Origin: Nocardia sp. NBC_00508
GTDB taxonomy: Bacteria > Actinomycetota > Actinomycetes > Mycobacteriales > Mycobacteriaceae
DNA: 64,000 bases
Assembly (NCBI RefSeq): GCF_036346875.1
Contig: NZ_CP107852.1
Coordinates: 6,200,001 to 6,264,000, forward strand
Direction of reading: 5' to 3'
Every line of letters begins with the position of its first letter. The stretch's first letter is position 1. The notes under the pieces were generated by a model. It was not told where the DNA came from. It ran no database searches and saw only the letters and a program-made list of their open reading frames with translations. Shown here piece by piece: positions 61,499-64,000 of the stretch. The translations under genes were made by a program, and so were the position numbers.

Positions 61499-62427
61499 CC
61501 GCGGAGATCCCGTCCGGTCAGTTCCAGGAAGACGTCCTCGAGACGGCGCTGATCGATCCGGATGTCGGTGGCCAGCACGTTCATTCGCGCGCACCACGCG
61601 GTGACGGTCGCGAGCACCTGCGGATTGATCTCGCCCTCCACCAGATACGTGCCCGGCGCGGTCTCCCTGGGCGCGAAGCCTTCCGGCAACGCCGTCTTCA
61701 GCAGGTCCAAGTTCAGTTTGGGCGGCGCGCAGAACCGCAGCTGCCCGGCTGCCCCGTGCGCGGTGACCTCGGCGGGGGTGCCGGAGGCGACGATGCGGCC
61801 GTGGTCGATGATCACCAACTGGTCGGCGAGTTGCTCGGCCTCGTCCATCATGTGCGTGGTGAGCACGACGGTGACGCCGTCCCGGCGCAGGGCGTCGATC
61901 AGCTCCCAGACCATCAGCCTGGCCTGAGCGTCCAGGCCCGCGGTGGGTTCGTCCAGGAACACGATCTCTGGCTTGCCCACCAGCGCACAGGCCAGCGCGA
62001 GCCGCTGCTGCTGGCCGCCGGAGAGACGGCGGTAGGGAGTGCGCCGGTTGTCCTGGAGGCCGAGCGTGCGAAGCAGCCAGTCGGGGTCGAGCGGATCGGC
62101 GGAGTAGGCGGCCACCAAGTCGAGCATCTCGCCCGCCCGCGCACCCGGATACGCACCGCCGCCTTGGAGCATGACGCCGATACGGGGGCGAAGCCGTTCG
62201 GAATCGGCGATCGGATCCAGCCCGAGCACCCGCACCGCACCCGCGTCCGGCGCGGTGAATCCCTCGCACATCTCCACCGTCGTGGTCTTGCCCGCACCGT
62301 TCGGTCCGAGCAGCGCGAGCACCTGCGCGGATTCGACCTCGAACGTCAGGCCGTCCACCGCCGTCGTCTCGCCGTAACGCTTGACAACACCGTCGACGCT
62401 GACGGCGGATCCGGACGCTGCGGTCAT
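61495..62427 (-). CDS. ABC transporter ATP-binding protein
   Basis: This 310-residue ATPase is of the DrrA type: Walker A GPNGAGKTTT, signature LSGGQQQRLALACAL, Walker B IVFLDEPTAGLD, switch His in LTTHMMDEAEQ, and a C-terminal ~75-residue extension. It pairs with the ABC-2 permease downstream by an ATGA overlap. Upstream, its ATG overlaps the stop of a repeat-encoded 26-residue ORF, placing it in a chain of coupled reading frames from mptB. Confidence 0.93.
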   Translation of the reverse strand: MTAASGSAVSVDGVVKRYGETTAVDGLTFEVESAQVLALLGPNGAGKTTTVEMCEGFTAPDAGAVRVLGLDPIADSERLRPRIGVMLQGGGAYPGARAGEMLDLVAAYSADPLDPDWLLRTLGLQDNRRTPYRRLSGGQQQRLALACALVGKPEIVFLDEPTAGLDAQARLMVWELIDALRRDGVTVVLTTHMMDEAEQLADQLVIIDHGRIVASGTPAEVTAHGAAGQLRFCAPPKLNLDLLKTALPEGFAPRETAPGTYLVEGEINPQVLATVTAWCARMNVLATDIRIDQRRLEDVFLELTGRDLRG

Positions 62428-62504
62428 GACTCCGCCTCGTCGGCGCTCGGCTGCGTGGCGCCCGTTGGTGCTGCGTTGATGGCTCCCTCGCTGCGCTCGG
62501 TCAC
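62424..62504 (-). CDS. Repeat-encoded 26-aa micro-ORF coupled to the ABC ATPase gene
   Basis: One 77-bp repeat unit encodes a 26-residue peptide beginning VTERSEGAI and ending SADEAES. Its GTG lies in GTGA shared with the previous micro-ORF's stop, and its TGA lies in ATGA shared with the ABC ATPase start. Whether the peptide has a function or only relays ribosomes is unknown. The perfect fit of both ends to overlap signals is the evidence that it is translated. Confidence 0.5.
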   Translation of the reverse strand: MTERSEGAINAAPTGATQPSADEAES

Positions 62505-62660
62505 GACTCCACCTCGCTGGCGCTCGGCTGCGTCGCGCCCGTTGGTGCTGTGTCGATGGCTCCCTCGCTGCGCTCGGTCACGACTCCACCTCGCTGGCGC
62601 TCGGCTGCGTCGCGCCCGTTGGTGCTGCGTTCGATTGTTCCCTCGCTGCGCTCGGTCACG
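62429..62660. repeat. 77-bp tandem repeat, three copies
   Basis: Copies start at 62429, 62506 and 62583; the third is 78 bp because of one inserted base. They are about 90% identical and contain the GAGCGCAGCGAGG core common in high-G+C genomes. Each unit equals 27 codons minus a 4-nt overlap, so adding units keeps stop/start overlaps intact. Confidence 0.9.
62501..62659 (-). CDS. Repeat-encoded 52-aa micro-ORF coupled to mptB
   Basis: The GTG at 62659 overlaps the mptB stop in GTGA. Two repeat units are read here in one frame: the first is 78 bp rather than 77, so its own stop is lost and translation continues into the second unit, which starts again with VTERSEGAI and ends ASEVES at a TGA overlapping the next GTG. 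An internal start at 62581 would give the 26-residue form. Confidence 0.5.
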   Translation of the reverse strand: MTERSEGTIERSTNGRDAAERQRGGVVTERSEGAIDTAPTGATQPSASEVES

Positions 62661-64000
62661 GTCTCACACCGTAAGAGGTGGGCACCTGTGACGGAGCCGA
62701 CACCCCCGTCTGCCCACGCCAGGGCAGCGTGTTTCGCGTGATGACGATGAACAGCACGCCGACGATCACAGTGGCGATGGCGGCGCCCACGATCTGGAAC
62801 ACCTCGAGGTTGGCGCCGCGCGGCATCAGGATCACGCTCACGACCGCCGAGAAGGCCACCGCCGGAACGCGGAACACCGGCCGGGTGGCCCACGCGGCCA
62901 TCGGCACGATCGCCCACAGCAGATACCACGGCTGCACCACCGGGAACAGCAGCACGATGGCGCCCAGCGCCACGCCGAGCGCGCCCACCGCGTGCAGCCG
63001 CCCCGTGCCGGTGGCCACCAGCATGCGCACCGTGAAGAAACCCGCGACCAGCGCCGCGATCGGCCGGGTGATGCTCAGCAGCGCGGTGGTGTGGTCGCCG
63101 AGCCCGAGCAGCACGCCGCCGAATCCGGTGATGATGCCGAGCACCGTCGGCAGCGACATCCAGCTGCGGACCACGCTCGCGGTGTTCAGGGTGTAGATCC
63201 AGCCGAAGCCGAGTCCGCTCACCGAACTGATGAAAAGTGTTGTGCCGATGGCGATCGCGCCGAGCATGGCGGCCGCGATGGCGATGGTGCGCAACGAGGC
63301 GCCCCAGCGCCGGGCCAGCGCCATGCCGACGAAGCCGAGCGCGATGATCGAGGTGAATTTGACCGACGAGGACAGCGTGATGATGACCGCCCCGCTGATC
63401 AGCCAGGCGTAGGCGCGGCCGTCGAACGGGTGGGTGTCCTCGATGGCGCGCAGGCAGAACTCCAGGCCCGCCAGCATCAACCCGAGCATCAGCGCGTCGT
63501 TGTGCACGCCGCCGACCAGGTGGAACAGCACCAGCGGGTTGGCCGCGCCGAGCCACAGCGCGCTCACCGGCGCGACGCCGCAGCGCACCGACAGCCGCGG
63601 CAGCGCCCAGACGATCAGCGCGACGCCGCCCAGCGCCAGCATCCGGTGCACCCACACGCCCGCGATGATGTTGTCGCCGGTGAGTTCGGCGATGCCGCGG
63701 CCGATCCAGAGGAAGAGCGGACCGTAGGGCGCGGGAGTATCGCGCCAGATGGTCGGCACATTGTTGGTGAGGACGTTGTCGATCCCGAGTCCCGCGACCG
63801 GACCCTCCTCATAAGGATCGATGCCGCGCGCGGCGATCTCGCTCTGCGCCAGATACGAGTACACGTCGTTGCTGAACAGCGGCGGGGCCACGCTGAGCGG
63901 GATGATCCACAGCAACAGCGTGCGGTCCAGCTGTGAGCGGGTCAGCCGGTGGAGGGGTGAGCCGCCGATGCCGCCGACCGCGAACCGGCCGAGCAGAAGC
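62656..64000 (-). CDS. mptB: Alpha-(1->6)-mannopyranosyltransferase, 5' end outside the window
   Basis: The frame stays open to the window edge, so at least 447 C-terminal residues are seen; the N-terminus is missing. It is a polytopic GT-C glycosyltransferase with the catalytic-loop region PPLFSNDVYSYLAQSEIAARGIDPYE, GGVHNDALMLGLMLAG and ten or more helices. MptB adds mannose from polyprenyl-phosphate-mannose in the core of lipomannan/lipoarabinomannan. The assignment rests on sequence and on its Rv1459c-like position beside the ABC pair. Its stop overlaps a micro-ORF start in GTGA. Confidence 0.85.
   Translation of the reverse strand, partial: LLLGRFAVGGIGGSPLHRLTRSQLDRTLLLWIIPLSVAPPLFSNDVYSYLAQSEIAARGIDPYEEGPVAGLGIDNVLTNNVPTIWRDTPAPYGPLFLWIGRGIAELTGDNIIAGVWVHRMLALGGVALIVWALPRLSVRCGVAPVSALWLGAANPLVLFHLVGGVHNDALMLGLMLAGLEFCLRAIEDTHPFDGRAYAWLISGAVIITLSSSVKFTSIIALGFVGMALARRWGASLRTIAIAAAMLGAIAIGTTLFISSVSGLGFGWIYTLNTASVVRSWMSLPTVLGIITGFGGVLLGLGDHTTALLSITRPIAALVAGFFTVRMLVATGTGRLHAVGALGVALGAIVLLFPVVQPWYLLWAIVPMAAWATRPVFRVPAVAFSAVVSVILMPRGANLEVFQIVGAAIATVIVGVLFIVITRNTLPWRGQTGVSAPSQVPTSYGVRP

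Overview
The window is high-G+C actinobacterial DNA from a Nocardia-like member of the Mycobacteriales. Three things support this. First, gene order follows the Mycobacterium tuberculosis stretch from fmt (about Rv1406) to mptB (Rv1459c): fmt-rsmB-rpe, the rib genes, Rv1417-like, uvrC-rapZ-yvcK-whiA, gap-pgk-tpiA, secG, tkt-tal-zwf-opcA-pgl, ctaB, qor, ctaA, ABC pair, mptB. Second, WhiA, OpcA, CtaA/CtaB and MptB are characteristic of the group. Third, many genes carry a TANNNT box 6-8 nt before the start codon, the signature of leaderless mRNAs. The genus is inferred. No rRNA, tRNA, CRISPR array, IS element or prophage was seen.

Layout. 1-4.5 kb: the tail of a proline-racemase-family gene, then def-fmt-rsmB (each overlapping the next) and an MmcQ/YjbR gene. 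4.5-5.9 kb: rsbW-sigF on the minus strand behind a SigF-type promoter. 5.9-11 kb: rpe, an orphan hypothetical, then ribE, ribBA, ribH and a PH-domain membrane protein; ribD, found between rpe and ribE in mycobacteria, is absent. 11-15 kb: GNAT, gamma-glutamyltransferase lipoprotein, HAD enzyme, small membrane protein. 15-20 kb: uvrC and rapZ-yvcK-whiA. 20-23.4 kb: the glycolytic operon gap-pgk-tpiA, closed by a 17-bp-stem terminator. 23.5-27.5 kb: META lipoprotein, EamA exporter and MFS-ABM fusion, separating tpiA from its usual neighbour secG. 27.5-33.4 kb: a two-gene deletion scar, a divergent SDR/epoxide hydrolase pair around a KstR-like site, two small proteins and a fused 2-oxoacid dehydrogenase E1. 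33.6-40.2 kb: the pentose phosphate operon. 40.2-47.9 kb: a repeat-bearing spacer, ctaB, a flavin monooxygenase/TetR pair with a long operator palindrome, qor, and two secreted solute-binding-type proteins.

48-58.5 kb is the accessory, sensory part. It holds a flavoprotein and a large XRE regulator facing a three-gene overlapping operon of uncharacterised small proteins. One of these has a paralogue at 6.6-7.1 kb. Next come a pentapeptide-repeat membrane protein, a 1457-residue cytosolic hybrid histidine kinase with seven 92-residue HAMP-type repeats, a single-domain response regulator, a small membrane protein and a tandem universal stress protein behind a DosR-like box. 58.6-64 kb returns to the conserved core: proline iminopeptidase, ctaA, ABC permease/ATPase and mptB (cut by the window end). 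Between mptB and the ABC ATPase gene lies a 77-bp tandem repeat in which each unit encodes a 26-residue micro-ORF, so the genes form a chain of 4-nt stop/start overlaps.

The strongest candidates for undescribed biology are the micro-ORF coupling repeat, the XRE/flavoprotein/small-protein locus, and the repeat-HAMP kinase module with its stress-protein neighbour.
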